This document shows positions 33,430 through 45,825 of a DNA stretch of 64,000 bases, one piece after another. Under the pieces are notes generated by a model. The model made no database searches. It saw only the letters and a program-made list of their open reading frames with translations, and had not been told where the DNA came from. The position numbers were made by a program, and so were the translations under genes. This stretch comes from Cyprinodon diabolis. Lineage: Eukaryota; Chordata; Actinopteri; Cyprinodontiformes; Cyprinodontidae. Numbering within the stretch: position 1 is the first letter of the stretch; each line of letters opens with the position of its first letter. The stretch covers positions 51,796,964 through 51,860,963 of the forward strand of contig CM060065.1 in NCBI GenBank assembly GCA_030533445.1, given 5' to 3'.

Positions 33430-34090
33430 AGGAAACACTCCATAAGTACACCCGTACTAATGGAGATAGAAAACCCTTAACTGCTCTGGAATTTTAACTC
33501 TACTAATTTTCATCTTTGGAATGGATAGGAATAAAGAACTACATTTTTGGTAAAGTTTTTTTTTCTTTCCCTTAATTATGTATTTGTATTTGTTTTGACT
33601 CCTGTAATTTGTTTTGTTTGTATTTATAAATCAACACCTTTGGGAAAGGAAAATGTAAACAATTTATGAAATTCTGTAAAGAAATGGTTTACTTTACCAG
33701 CCACTATTCTCTGACTATGACACCAGTAGCCCAGATTTGTTTTTTGACTTCTTACAAGGTGAAAAAAAAAAAAAAACATCCTTATATTAATATGCTTTGT
33801 TGAAAAATCAAAATTTTTTTCCTGATTTGATTTAATAATAGAAATGTATTGTTTTTATGAAATTTTACTATTTTTATTTTAATCCATGTATAATTTCCTT
33901 TAAATTATTGATGTGTGTCAATATATAATTTAACTTAATAACCTCCATTTAAGCCTTTTTAACTACTGGTTAATAAAGGAATCAACTCTGTCCTGGAAGC
34001 AGCATCCAGACACGCGCCTTGATTCGCTGTACTCCGACACCAGGCTTTTATTTTGAAAGGTATAAAGGAAGTAGTCTTTCCTCATCAGAT
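33430..34090. other. AT-rich, no feature recognised
   Basis: T-rich non-coding sequence leading into the GC-richer candidate promoter region. Confidence 0.45.
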
Positions 34091-34339
34091 TCGCTTTGAT
34101 TGGCAGGTCTGCCGCTTTGAGCGCCTCTGATCTCTGTGGTCCTCGTTGCCAAACGCTCGAGACGCTTTTAATTAGACGCTTCCCAGCCGCGCTCCTTCCT
34201 GACTTTTTAATTCTCTTCCAAACTTTTTATTTTTATCTCTTTCTTAGGAAACTTCATAAAACGTGCAGGGATGGTAATTAGCAGGTGATAAGGAATTACT
34301 CTCCTTCCTTTCTGTGAAATACGTAAATTCGGCTCCTCT

Positions 34340-34501
34340 TTTGAAGAAGCTTTGGCCGCGCGCGGCGTGTTCCGGTCCACTTCCGGCCCACTTCCGGCCT
34401 CCGCGGACTCTTTGGGTTCGGATCCGTGGACGTGGAAAAACTCACCTGGATCCTCGGAGCTTCAGACGTTCAGGTGAAGCACAAAGAAAAACGCAGCAGG
34501 G
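34340..34501 (+). promoter_or_regulatory. Candidate TATA-less promoter and non-coding first exon
   Basis: This is one of the most CpG-rich patches in the window (GGCCGCGCGCGGCG). It has TTCCGG cores at 34370-34375, 34381-34386 and 34392-34397; the last two sit in an 11 bp tandem repeat (CCACTTCCGGC twice), matching the ETS-factor site. Downstream, GG|GTGAGT at 34502 is a strong + strand donor, so a 5' UTR exon could end at 34501. A perfect CAG|GTGAGT donor also exists on the minus strand (GT at 34443-34444), so direction is unresolved and a bidirectional promoter is possible. The + strand exon at 60258 is a candidate partner. Confidence 0.5.
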
Positions 34502-35003
34502 GTGAGTCTGTTCAATGAAGCTCTGATCTTTAAGCTGGAAATCTGCTTTAAACTTGACTTTATTACACTTATTATGGTTATTATCACCTGGACGAAAATA
34601 TTTTAATTTATTTTGTGTAAAATAAAAATAAAGAGAAGCTTTTATCAATTAAAACAACTACTAGATAAGAAACCCATAGACTACAATAGCTATGATATTC
34701 TATTTTTTTTTTTTTTTCTTAAAGTATTCATAGAAGGAAATAACAAGAACTTAGTAACAGTTTAGTTTGAACCTGTCTGTCAGTGTAGCTGGTCTGAGGT
34801 CAGCTGCTCCTCAGCCTCACCTTAGCAGCATCATAGCTGCTGTTCCATCCTACTGCTGCTGTTCCATCCTACTGCTGCTGCAAAGTGTGGAGCCTTTCAG
34901 TCAGCTGACCAGCTGTGCGCAGCAGCAGGTGGGGTACCTGCGGTGGCCGGCGGGTACAAACAGGCAGCAAACAATGAAATGAGCTGTGAAAGCATGCGAT
35001 TCA

Positions 35004-35390
35004 AACTCCAACTCAACTTTATTTATCCCTGGGGATTCCTCCTTCAGGGAAACTCTGGTTCCAGTAGCTTGCATAGAGTACAAAGGATTAAAGTAAGATG
35101 TCATTAAAAATAAAAAAAAATGACAGACAATATAAAAAGAGTGTATATAGTAGAAAAAGCATGAAAATAAGAAAAGTTGTAATGTCCTGGAATATGTTTT
35201 CCTTAGATATCAAATATCTGCAAAGTAGAGAGCTAAGGGGAGGCTACACAGTAGTTGACTTGGATTATTGCACTTCTACTGCAGAGATGGACTGACCTTA
35301 TACATTATACATACAAAATTATACAGGCTACACAATAGTTTGCACGGGTTATTGCACAGTGTGAGAGAGGAATATTGAACATCAGTGACA
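35004..35390. repeat. LINE-like 3' UTR fragment, inverted
   Basis: CTTTATTTATCCCTGGGGAT, then repeated GGATTATTGCAC / GGGTTATTGCACAGTGTG motifs, are characteristic of a fish LINE 3' UTR read in reverse. No coding sequence is attached. Confidence 0.5.
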
Positions 35391-35394
35391 ATAG

Positions 35395-36600
35395 GTAATG
35401 TTTTGCAAAAACACACAAACACATGAAAAAAATTGCAAAAGAAAAACGCTGCAAAAAAATGCTGAAATCACTGATAATGGAAGCAAAAAACCTACAACCA
35501 AGAAAACAAATATATATATATTTATATATATATATATGCATGAAGCTGAAATAAAAACGATCAAATGATAAAAACCTGCGCAAAATCACTCCAAAAAATT
35601 GCGTCAGACCAATAAAGGGAGTCAAACAAAGAACGAACCATGTTGCATCATAGTCCTACTTGTATTAATATACATAACTATGCTGTTAATCTGTAATACT
35701 GTGAGAGGATGTGTTTAAAATCCTGCTTTAAAGCTTAACTTCCTGTTTGTACGGAACACGTTTGCTGTCGTTTTTACTATTTGCATCTCTTTCTTTCTGT
35801 GGTTGCACCTTTTTTGTTTGGATTTGCTTTAATTGTTTTTGCTTCTATCTTTAGTGATTGCTGCATTTTTTTCTGTAGCATTTGTTTTTTTTTTTGCCTT
35901 TGCAGCTTACTTATTTATTTATTTATTTATTTATTTTGCTGCACTTTTGCATCTGTTGGTAGGGGCAAAAATATGATGAAAACTTTTATGATTATTTCTA
36001 AAAAAACACAGCATAACTTGATAAGTTAAGGCGACTATCTAAAGCTCTGAAGGTGTTTTCTCTATGTAAGGCTGTGTTTATTCAGCCTATTGCTGTTAAT
36101 TAGGTAGAAGTTGATTTTAAAGGACTCATCTGCTCAAATGTTCCTGCTCTTTAAAGTCCTTTAAAAGTGAAAGAAATGCTGTCGCCCTTTAACCCCTCGC
36201 CTGTCTTTGGGTGAAAGGAGATGAGCAGCATCCTTGGTGCCTCCTTAGCCGATAGCACAAGTTATCAACAAGATAATTATGCATTTAATGAGAAGAAAGA
36301 CATTAATATTTCACCAGTAAGCATATAATTACTAAACATGGCTTGTCTTTATTCCGTACTTTTTCCCACCTGTAAATAAAAATAATCAAAATGATGCAAA
36401 GGACTGTATACTCCAATCATCTTTAGCTGCAGTAGGAATGACGTTTTTTTAAAGGTGTCGTTTTTTGACCCCTCTGACTGATAACAAAACCCCAAAATGT
36501 TAAATGTGTAAAATCATACAGGCAGGGAGCTCTATGGTTTACCACAGCGTATTAAGGTCATGCTGGAGATGTTATTTTGCTTCCATTTCCAGAATAAAGC
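35395..36600. other. No gene; AT-rich with short simple repeats
   Basis: Contains an imperfect (TA)n at 35511-35538 and a (TTTA)n run at about 35909-35936. Nothing else is supported. Confidence 0.5.
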
Positions 36601-36960
36601 TTTAACATTACGAGAAAAAGTCTAAACGAGAATAGTGATAAAATCTGAGAATAAAGTCGTAATATTAAGAGAATAAAGTCCTAAAATGACGAGAAACACG
36701 TTGTATTTGACGACAGCTCTTCCCAGAAGCCCTTTCTTCCCTAAAATGAGGAATGTGGAGCATCATGTGAAGTTCTACTTTAGCTTCGGTTTGACAAATC
36801 AGGAAATCTTTTAGCAGCAGCATCAAACTGGGCAGGATGTCAAAGTGGACTCTGGTTGCTGATTGGTGGAGCTGGTCGGATGGTTTCTTTCTGAAACGGG
36901 TTGTTTTATGATGACTTTATTCTCGAAATATTCCGACTTTATTCTCAAAATCAAAATAGC
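36600..36960. repeat. ATTCTC/GAGAAT-type repeat, inverted pair
   Basis: GAGAATAAAGTCGTAATATT repeats in imperfect form at 36605-36690, and its complement (CTTTATTCTCGAAATATTCC) occurs at 36913-36950. This resembles a foldback element with satellite-like arms around about 220 bp. Confidence 0.5.
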
Positions 36961-36964
36961 CAAA

Positions 36965-38349
36965 TACTGTGTGGCAATAGCTGTAACCTCCCTGTTCAGC
37001 TGGAGGATGTGGTTTCTGCCAGTACCAAGGTGTGGAATCAAAAGAGTTCACTCACAGAAGAAGAAAAACAACAAAGAAAGGTGTGAAATGAACCTAAAAC
37101 TAGAGCAGCAGCCCGACTGGATCAGATATTAGATCCGAAACTGAAAGCGAACAATAGTTTTTTTTCTGAAAATCCCCGCTTATAGAAATGCAAATATTGC
37201 AGCATAGCGGTGACTCAAAGCAAACAAGTGCTTCTCCTTTGTGCTGATTTCATTTCTTATAATAAAAAAAACCCACTGATGGTAAATTACAAACCCTGCC
37301 ATGCACACCTGCTACACCCTGACGCTTAATAACCCGCTGCCTGTAATCTAGATTTTATTCTTATCAGCCACATTCCACCTGCTCCTTCGGTTTCCTCAGC
37401 AGAGACTCGGAGACACGCTGGAAGGCGTGCAAGGCGCCCACACTCCATCACTATGGTGCTTTCACCAAGAATGCAACACAAACGCAGCCTGGGGAGCATT
37501 CCACACCAGCAGCATTAGATTCACAGCTTTAATACGGACTGGCAAATACTCCCCCCCCCTCCATGGCTCGGCTGAAGCCAATGCTTTATGTTGTGAGAAA
37601 AACGTGATTGTGAAAGCTTTCACTGCGTTTGGTGAAACTCTCACTTTCAGAACGTTTTTGAGGAAACTTTTGCAGAAACAAAGCAGGCGCAGGCGGCAGC
37701 AGAGGAGAAGCCTAAGCTGAGCTGAAAGCCGTGCAGACAGAAGGAACGTCTGCACCGAAGTCAAAATGTATCTTTAACACGGTTTTCCCCGCCGCTCTGT
37801 GAGGACACCTTGTACTCCGTCCGCCGGTCCCGTCTCTGTGAGTCTTTTAAACAGGCTCTGAATCAGCCAGTGACCTTTGACCCTTTTTCACGCTAGCTGC
37901 CACTTCGGCTCTGATGCCTGAAAACAAAGAGCGGCTTTTGTTCTTGCCTGCTCCACTGCGGACGAAAAGGGAGGGGAGGGAGTGCTGACTGGAAAACTGC
38001 CTCAGGGCGGTAATCCAGGCAGATTAGGCCTGATATGATGATTTTTGGATGAGCTGCTGAAGCAGAGAGATTCTAAGACCTTCTATGGGAACATCCTCCT
38101 TTTCTTCCAACTAATAAAACAACTTATCAACAGCGGTTCTAGACCAAATTTACCAGGGTAGGACCTTGTTTTTCTATGTTTTTTTTTTTTTAATTTCGAA
38201 GAAAAGAACCATAGAATAACAAAGAAATCAACATGAATCAGGGTAAAATCATTTAGTATATGAATCCAGCCATAAAGCCAAGCTTACAGACTTCTGATTT
38301 AAAAGATGAAAATCCTCTGAGTGCCACTGAAGCTTAAAACTGACTGCTG
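36965..38349. other. No gene recognised
   Basis: Apart from a 30 bp fragment at about 38133 (GCGGTTCTAGACCAAATTTA) that matches the terminus of the MITE at 52330, nothing identifiable is present. Confidence 0.45.
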
Positions 38350-38357
38350 TTTATAGT

Positions 38358-39037
38358 TAGGGATGCGCGATATAATCTGCCCCCTATCGGTATCGGCCTT
38401 AAAACTGAATATCGGACATCGGCCACCCCACCGATATTTAACCCGATATTTGATCGGCTTCTGAGTTTCTAAAGTCTAAAAAAAAAAAAAATACTACTTC
38501 TTCTTCTTCCTCAAAAACTTCTTTTTTACAGACTTAAAAACTTCTAAAGACGAGGGAAAAAATATTGATACATTAAAATATCCCAATATCTTCCTATGCT
38601 GATATATTGCCATTTAAAAACACCATATCAATCTCTTTCACTAATGAAATATTGCTATATGTCATCGTTATGCTACGAAATCCCCCGAAAATTCACCAAA
38701 TGTTGCCATATTTTTATATGTTGATATATTGACGCGGTATCGATCTATTTTACTAACAAAATCTCACAAGAATTTGCAAAATATCACGAGAGTTTGAAAG
38801 TAAAATAGATCGATAAATACCGCGTTTTTAAAAATCTATTTGATATCAGCATATGAAAATATATTTGAGTTTATTATTTTTCAAAGTGTCAGAAATGGAT
38901 AACAAAACTGCTATTTTCAATGACTACTTATTTTTGTCCAGCTTTAACATCGGTATCGATATCGGTTATCGGCTACAGGAGTTTTAAAATATCGGCATAT
39001 CGGATATCGGCCAAAGTCCCAATATCGTGCATCCCTA
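38358..39037. mobile_element. hAT-type MITE (TAGGGATGCACGATAT family), copy 2
   Basis: 680 bp, ends TAGGGATGCGCGATAT and ATATCGTGCATCCCTA, flanked by TTTATAGT (38350-38357) and TTTATAAT (39038-39045), 7 of 8 identical. Compared with copy 1 it lacks the (AT)n and has a CTTCTTCTTCTTCC tract. Confidence 0.93.
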
Positions 39038-39149
39038 TTTATAATTAATACTTACCAAAGTAAATTCTAAAAGCGAAATCATAAAATGGTCAAAGGAGTT
39101 AATTGGTTCCAGTTTCTGCTTTAGTAGATTTAGTGTTAAAAGCGGATTT

Positions 39150-39325
39150 AAAAAAGTCCAGATTTCTTTAAATTAGTGTATTTGCTCTTTATTGGAGCAG
39201 GTAATTCTGATGATCGGCCCGAAAAAGGCAAAAAATCGTACATTAATTGCCCCTCTTAAAGAAAGGAGCATATTACCTCTTAAAAATAAGATAATTAGAT
39301 ATTATTTAGTTAGAATTAGTCACTG
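39150..39325. mobile_element. Decayed CACTG-type MITE fragment
   Basis: Landmarks of the family survive in order (TTAAATTAGTGTATTTGCTC, GGAGCAGGTAA, TTAAAAATAAGATAATTAGA), but both termini are lost. Confidence 0.5.
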
Positions 39326-39501
39326 CTGTCCTGAGGAAACCATGAGATTGTTTGATGCCTTCAGTCTACTACAGAGCAGGAAGACTTTTTAAAATCCACG
39401 TGTCTCACTGCTAGAGGTCGGTTGATCTAAGTATTTTTTTAAGGCTGATACCAATTATTTCGACATCAGTCTAAGCGATCCTGGATGTGTTCTGCTGTTT
39501 T

Positions 39502-39971
39502 CAGGGTTCCCGCGGGTCCTTAAAAAGTCTTAAAAGGCCTTAATTGGTATCAAAATGTCTTAAATCAGTCTTTCGTAGGTCTTAATTTTTAAAACATCCA
39601 CTTATCACCAAATCAAACATACTTAGAAAACCATACAAAGAAAAATAGCTGCAAAAAAGACTTAGCACTGGTTATGTTGGGGCTTTAAAACTGATTTTTT
39701 TTGTTCCTTGCTAAAACAAAGTTTGTGAATTCAGTTAAATAATTGTTCAAATATCAAAATCTGTAATTTGTGTGTTTTTAGCTTTCTTCCTGTATGGGAA
39801 GCTTTTCAACATTTGAAACATTAGTGCAGTGGTTTATGTTAAAATAAACCTTTGGGTTAAGTTGTCGCAAGCAGGTTTTTCTGTGTTTCTTGTGAATTTG
39901 GTCTTAAATTTTTATTTCAAGTGGCATTAAAACGTCTTGAATTTAACTTGCCTTACGCTGTAGGAACCCTG
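39502..39971. mobile_element. MITE with CAGGGTTCC ends
   Basis: Ends CAGGGTTCCCGCGGGTCC and GTAGGAACCCTG, about 470 bp, repeated GTCTTAAA motifs near both ends. GTTTT lies on both sides (39497-39501 and 39972-39976), a possible 5 bp TSD, though the T-rich context weakens this. No ORF. Confidence 0.7.
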
Positions 39972-39984
39972 GTTTTATTTAGTT

Positions 39985-40670
39985 TTTTGGCTTATTCTTA
40001 AAGCAAATATTAACGGAAACAGTTGACAAAAAAAAAAACAGATAATCCACATTTCCTAATTCAACAAGAGTAGAAAAACGAAACACAGCAAACATCATCA
40101 ATGGATAGAAAAAGCAGAGAGCGGCTCAGAATGTGAGCGGAGGAATCAGCCTGTTCTCAGCATATAGCAGACAGGCTGATGGAAACTTTACAGTATCCTT
40201 CAGACCAGACGTCACAGACGTCTGAGGCTCACAGGAAGTGCTGCTTCCAAGACACTCGCTTTAACTCACTTATTGAGAGTTTGTCTGATCTTAAGCTACA
40301 CATGACTGTGGTGATGTATTGCTGCTTCACGGCTACTGTGGTCGTTTTCGTTAAGTTTCCAACTTTTCTTAAGAGATGATTGCATATGACTGAACTGAAG
40401 CAGCTGCAGCGTGTTAGCACGTGGCTACGTGTCATGTTGTGAAACCACCTTTGAACCTTTGAAGAGTGCGTCTCTGTGTCACTGGAACATCCTTAGATTT
40501 AGATTTATTTTGGTCACTTTGTATACAAGAAATTAAACAAAAAGAAATTTCATTTAAAACGGCTCTAGACAATTTTATTTTTTATTTTTGAGCATCATAT
40601 CAGAAACTCAGACGAGCTGTTAGTTTTCCTGACTGATCGGCTCTAACTAATTAGTTTAATGTTAGTAGAA
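39985..40670. other. No feature recognised
   Basis: Mixed-composition intergenic or intronic sequence with only chance frames. Confidence 0.45.
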
Positions 40671-40677
40671 CCTGTTT

Positions 40678-40740
40678 TAATAGAATAGAATAGAATAGAA
40701 AATCCTTTTATTGTCCCACAATAAAAATTCTGTTTTTTAC
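40678..40740. repeat. (AATAG)n plus retrotransposon tail motif
   Basis: A short TAGAA tandem followed by CTTTTATTGTCCCACAATAA, the typical inverted 3' tail of a fish LINE; an L2 fragment abuts it. Confidence 0.6.
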
Positions 40741-41112
40741 AGCAGAGAGAGCAGAACGTTAGAGATTGAACTAACAGATTCTGCAGAGTGGGAGAATAGA
40801 GATAGAATGAAGCAGAATGATGAAATGGGGGTCCCTATGTCCTCCAGCAGTCTAAGCCTATAGCAGCAGAACTATAGAGATAGATCAGGATAACCTGAGC
40901 CACTCTAACTAGAAGCTTTATCAAAAAGGAAAGTTTTAAGCCTAGCCTTAAAAGTAGACAGAGTGTCTGCCTCACGGACTAAAACTGGTAGTTGTTTCCA
41001 CAGGAGAGGAGCCTGATAACTAAAAGATCTGCCTCCCATTCTACTTTTAGAAATTCTAGGAACCACTAGTAAACCTGCAGATTGAGAGCGAAGTGCTCTG
41101 TTAGGAACATGA
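40741..41112 (-). mobile_element. L2-type LINE fragment
   Basis: 372 bp matching the ORF2 C-terminus and start of the 3' UTR of the copies at 4101 and 17622 (minus strand). Both the tail and the 5' part are missing. At 40870-40895 it preserves the uninterrupted AGAGATAGATCAGGATAACC stretch that corresponds to the Tc1 target at 44576. Confidence 0.8.
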
Positions 41113-41114
41113 GG

Positions 41115-43555
41115 ATGACATTTTAATCTGTGTATGTCAACATACTGACTTAGAAAATGTTCCCATAATTGTTTTTATTTAAATCCTAAAAAGAAAATGG
41201 CAGATCTTTATAATTTGACAGCAATTCTTTTAAAGTTAATATTCGTCAGAAATTATTGAACATCCTGTAAGATAAGTGGCTTTAAATGAGCTCTTAGCCT
41301 TTTCTATCTATTTGCTTTCTACCAAAATAAAAAATGAAAACAATTCAGTCTTCAAAGTACAACATTATATATTAAGTATCTGTGTGATAAAAGGGATACA
41401 ATGAAGATTTTATTAGTTTTTTGTTCTTTTAATAAAAAAAAATGTAATAGAAACTTCTCCATATTTAATCTTTATCTTAAGATTCTCAAGAGAAATTTTA
41501 TTAAAGCAGAAGGAAAACACATTTATCCAAAGTTTCTAGACATGCAGACATCTTTAGGCAAAATGCATCATAAACACGTCTTTATAGAAAAAAAATACCC
41601 GTTAAATAGGATTTACTTTAAAGGGAGGATGCAGAACCTTAAAATGTGCTATTTTCAAACCTTTTGCAACCTAGATGGTTTGACCTGGATGGCTTTTTTT
41701 GTTGTGAAAATCTGTGTCAGACGGTGATGTGAGCCGACCACGACGAGCGTACGCAGCCAGAGAACGCTCTCTGCATGCATGCACTAGTGCAGCTCTGCAG
41801 ACAGAATCCAGCACCGTTATAAATAAGTGAAGAAAATTACAGTTTTCTTGATCGCTGACGTCAGCAGGTTTTGTTTTGGTGATATCAAAACGGCTGAGTT
41901 GTGGCGGCAGCCCTTATCACACACAGTCGATCATTCTATCTCTCACACAAGCTTAGTCATTCTTTTGACAGAAACCACAAAAAGCATGGCACCTACCTAT
42001 GGGTTAACTAGGAAAGGTTTTGATCTCTGCAGGATCAGACCTTTCAGTGCTTTATCTCACCGCTAGCACGCCCTGTAGAACCCAGCTTTAAGTTGTCAAA
42101 TTTAGCATCAATAAATGTAATTAGGATGACAATTACAGCAGCTTTCATCAGCGCTCTGTTTCCCCTGTGTGATGATTTAAAGCCTGCTTTAAACCTGGGT
42201 TTAAATGGAGACTAAGCCATTCTCAAGCTCATATCAAGGTGCTCATTTTGAGCCTGGATCCAGATTTATTGTTGATTCTGTTCATGGTGGAGAATCCTGC
42301 TTCACAGCAGCAGGTTGAGCCAAACATCCTCTAAATGTGCAGGGTCATCTTTGAGCACCATTTCACTTTTCTTTCACCAGTTCACCGCAGTTCTTCCAGC
42401 AGTCCACACTTTCTCTGCTCTCTTTTTCTCATCGTCTTCTCCTTCTTTCCCATCGCCCGGCTTGCCACAGGTTCACCTGCTGTGTCTAAAAGTAGCAGCA
42501 GCAGCAACCCAGACTGACAGCTCATTGGCTCATTTGGATCACGTGCAGCCTGGAGCCGGACGCTCCGCAGGGCTTTACCGTATTAACAGGAGAAGAGGCG
42601 CAAGTGAAGTTAGACAACATGGGATAATTTATAAATGTTTTAAATCAGGTTGGTCCTAATCCGTCACCTCTGATTTAGAGCCACAAATCTTACAGGACGT
42701 TCATGAAAAAAACAAAATAATTTCTGATTTAATATTAAATTTAGAAGAATTGCTGTCAATTTTTAAAGATCTGCTATTTTCATTTTAGGATTTAAATAGA
42801 ATAAAATGATTGGAACATTTTCTAACGACATCCTTATCTTTCTAACAGAGCACTTCGCTCTTAATCTGCAGATGATTTCTGCCATTTTTATTTTAGGATT
42901 TACTAAAAAAAACGGAAACATTTTGGCCAAAAAAGGACGGGTACATTTTATAATTCAGGGTGTTGATATTCGGGGTTTAAAATGACATTGTCTCCAACCT
43001 CATGACAAGAACGATAGATCTAAGATATTATTGGTCCCTTTAGTATTTTTCTGTTGGATAAATTTAGAGCAAATGGGAAAAAGACGCTAAAACCAGCAGC
43101 TTTTTATTATTGATGTCATGTTAAAATAAAGACATGAGACTTTTTCATAAAAGCTGAAATTAATAGTTCTGCATAAAAATCTCCTATTAATTCTCTTTTC
43201 CATTTATTGATTTATGAATGTTGAGTTTCATTCATTCAGGCCTCAGAGCTGTAAAGGTGTCTAAGGGAGACGGGTGGTTTATCCTATCAGGGTTTGTTTT
43301 GGATCAAAATAATCCTTTTCATAAAAAGCTAGACTGTTTGTCATGGTTTTTATTCATAATATTTTATGTTTTATGTTTTCTCCATCTGTCTGTAATTATT
43401 TTGAGACCTTTGTGGAGACCTTTGCAGCCTTTCTGCAGGGTTTAAAGTAGTGAGAGACAAACTTTGTCTGCCAGAGCAGGGCTGGATGTTAAGACATGTA
43501 AAGAAAATAAAGTGCAGACTCAGTGAATTTCAATTTATCTCCTTTATTTAACTGG
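41115..43555. other. No gene recognised
   Basis: AT-rich; includes a short L2-like scrap at about 42848 (AGAGCACTTCGCTCTTAATC). A 108-codon frame at 41401-41727 has no recognisable domain and biased composition. Confidence 0.5.
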
Positions 43556-44577
43556 ACTGCAGAGTTGACTATGCATCGACTATCCATTATTTAACAAATA
43601 AACTGTTGAATATATTTTCTGTTAATAATCGTTTTTTTAAAGAAGATTTTTTTTACAAAATTAAACCAAGTGAAACTCAGATGTTTCCACTTGTGGAGTT
43701 CTGCATGGAGCATATTGACAGAAGACATTTTTTTTTTTATCTTAATTGAAAAATGTTTATATATTTTTACAATCTTGGCATAATCACTGCTTTTCGTGGG
43801 TTTCTCTGTGTGCTAAAAGCATGTTTTAGGGTCTCCACACTCCAGTTAACGAATAATTCTATTCAGTTTATTTCTATAGCTCCAATTCACATCATGTCAT
43901 CTCAAGGCACTTTACAGTTCAACCAGATCATCCAGTCAGATTGATTCAAAGTTTTCTATCTAAGGAAAACCAGTTGATTGCATCGACTCATTGACTCTTC
44001 AGCAATCCCTCACACTAAGCATGCTTGTAGCGACAGTGGAGAGGAAAAACTCCCTTTGAACAGGAAGAAACCTCCAGCAGAACCAGGCTCAGTGTGAGCG
44101 GCCATCTGCTGAGGCCGACTGGGGTTCAAGGAGACAGAAGCAAACATAGAAAATGAAGCATAGATACAAAAGGCAACTGTCAACCAGCTCCACAGGCGGC
44201 CCCGTCCAGGAAACACACAGCCAGGCAGACGAGCTCCGAGCCAGCTCCCATGTCAGAGGATGAAGAGAGCACATCCAGTTAGTCACAGTCAGAGAAACAG
44301 GACTACACTGGAAAACAGGCCAAGCTCCAACATCTAGAAACAAAGGTGTTGATGGCAGCAGCACAGCTGATATTTCTCTCCAGGATGGAGTCACAGCCAA
44401 ACAGGAACAGACCAGATGAAGCTACTATGAGAAAAAGCAGAGAGAGCAGAACGTTAGAGATTGAACTAACAGATTCTGCAGAGAGGGAGAATAGAGATAG
44501 AATGAAGCAGAATGATGAAAAAGGGGTCCCTATGTCCTCCAGCAGTCTAAGCCTATAGCAGCAGAACTATAGAGATA

Positions 44578-45825
44578 CACTATATTGCCAAAAGTATTTG
44601 CTCACCTGCCTTGACTCACATATGAGCTTAAGTGACATCCCGTTCCTAATCCATAGGGTTCAATATGACGTCGGTCCACCCTTTGCAGCTAGAACAGCTT
44701 CAACTCTTCTGGGAAGGCTGTCCACAAGGTTTAGGAGTGTGTTTATGGGAATTTTTGACCATTCTTCCAGAAGCGCATTTGTGAGGTCGCACACTGATGT
44801 TGGACGAGAAGGCCTGGCTCTCAGTCTCCGCTCTAATTCATCCCAAAGGTGTTCTATCGGGTTGAGGTCAGGACTCTGTGCAGGCCAGTCAAGTTCATCC
44901 ACACCAGACTCTGTCATCCATGTCTTTATGGACCTTGCTTTGTGCACTGGTGCACAGTCATGTTGGAAGAGGAAGGGGCCAGCTCCAAACTGTTCCCACA
45001 AAGTTGGGAGCATGGAATTGTCCAAAATGTCTTGGTATGCTGAAGCATTCAGAGTTCCTTTCACTGGAACTAAGGGGCCAAGCCCAGCTCCTGAAAAACA
45101 ACCCCACACCATAATCCCCCCTCCATCAAACTTTACACTTGGCACAATGCAGTCAGACAAGTACCGTTCTCCTGGCAACCGCCAAACCCAGACCCGTCCA
45201 TCAGATTGCCAGATGGAGAAGCGCGATTCGTCACTCCAGAGAACGCGTCTCCACTGCTCTAGAGTCCAGTGGCGGCGTGCTTTACACCACCGCATCCGAC
45301 GCTTTGCATTGCACTTGGTTATGTATGGCTTGGATGCAGCTGCTCGACCATGGAAACCCATTCCATGAAGCTCTCTGCGCACTGTTCTTGAGCTAATCTG
45401 AAGGCCACATGAAGTTTGGAGGTCTGTAGTGATTGACTCTGCAGAAAGTTGGCGACCTCTTCGCACTATGCGCTTCAGCATCCGCTGACCCCGCTCCGTC
45501 AGTTTACGTGGCCTACCACTTCGTGGCTGAGTTGCTGTCGTTCCCAAACACTTCCATTTTCTTATAATACAGCTGACAGTTGACTGTGGAATATTTAGGA
45601 GCGAGGAAATTTCACGACTGGATTTGTTGCACAGGTGGCATCCTATCACAGTTCCACGCTGGAATTCACTGAGCTCCTGAGAGCGACCCATTCTTTCACA
45701 AATGTTTGTAAAAACAGTCTGCATGCCTAGGTGCTTGAATTTATACACCTGTGGCCATGGAAGTGATTGGAACACCTGATTCCAATAATTTGGATGGGTG
45801 AGCAAATACTTTTGGCAATATAGTG
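44578..45825 (-). mobile_element. Complete Tc1-type transposon
   Basis: 1,248 bp with 29 bp perfect terminal inverted repeats beginning CACTATATTGCCAAAAGTAT, flanked by TA at 44576-44577 and 45826-45827, the Tc1/mariner target duplication. It contains one uninterrupted transposase gene on the minus strand. The empty site can be seen in the related L2 at 40741-41112. Confidence 0.98.
44660..45691 (-). CDS. Tc1-type transposase, intact, DD34E
   Basis: The protein cuts and pastes its own element by binding the terminal repeats. It has 343 residues from the ATG at 45689-45691 ([13 protein letters not shown]); an in-frame ATG 38 codons upstream exists, but the family starts at MGRS. In order come a first helix-turn-helix ([17 protein letters not shown]), the GRPRK hook, a second helix-turn-helix ([15 protein letters not shown]), and a catalytic core with Asp in LWSDESRF, Asp in FLFQHDCAP and Glu in DLNPIEHLW. 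Exactly 34 residues separate the last two acids, the DD34E signature. No stop or frameshift is present and the length is normal for the family. Catalytic competence cannot be judged by eye. Confidence 0.97.
   Translation of the reverse strand: MGRSQELSEFQRGTVIGCHLCNKSSREISSLLNIPQSTVSCIIRKWKCLGTTATQPRSGRPRKLTERGQRMLKRIVRRGRQLSAESITTDLQTSCGLQISSRTVRRELHGMGFHGRAAASKPYITKCNAKRRMRWCKARRHWTLEQWRRVLWSDESRFSIWQSDGRVWVWRLPGERYLSDCIVPSVKFDGGGIMVWGCFSGAGLGPLVPVKGTLNASAYQDILDNSMLPTLWEQFGAGPFLFQHDCAPVHKARSIKTWMTESGVDELDWPAQSPDLNPIEHLWDELERRLRARPSRPTSVCDLTNALLEEWSKIPINTLLNLVDSLPRRVEAVLAAKGGPTSY

Noticed and set aside
41401..41727. 108-codon Lys/Phe-rich frame
   Set aside because: Composition follows local AT bias; no motif.
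44598..45368. 256-codon + strand open frame
   Set aside because: It lies entirely antisense to the intact Tc1 transposase and has no domain; it is a shadow of that gene.
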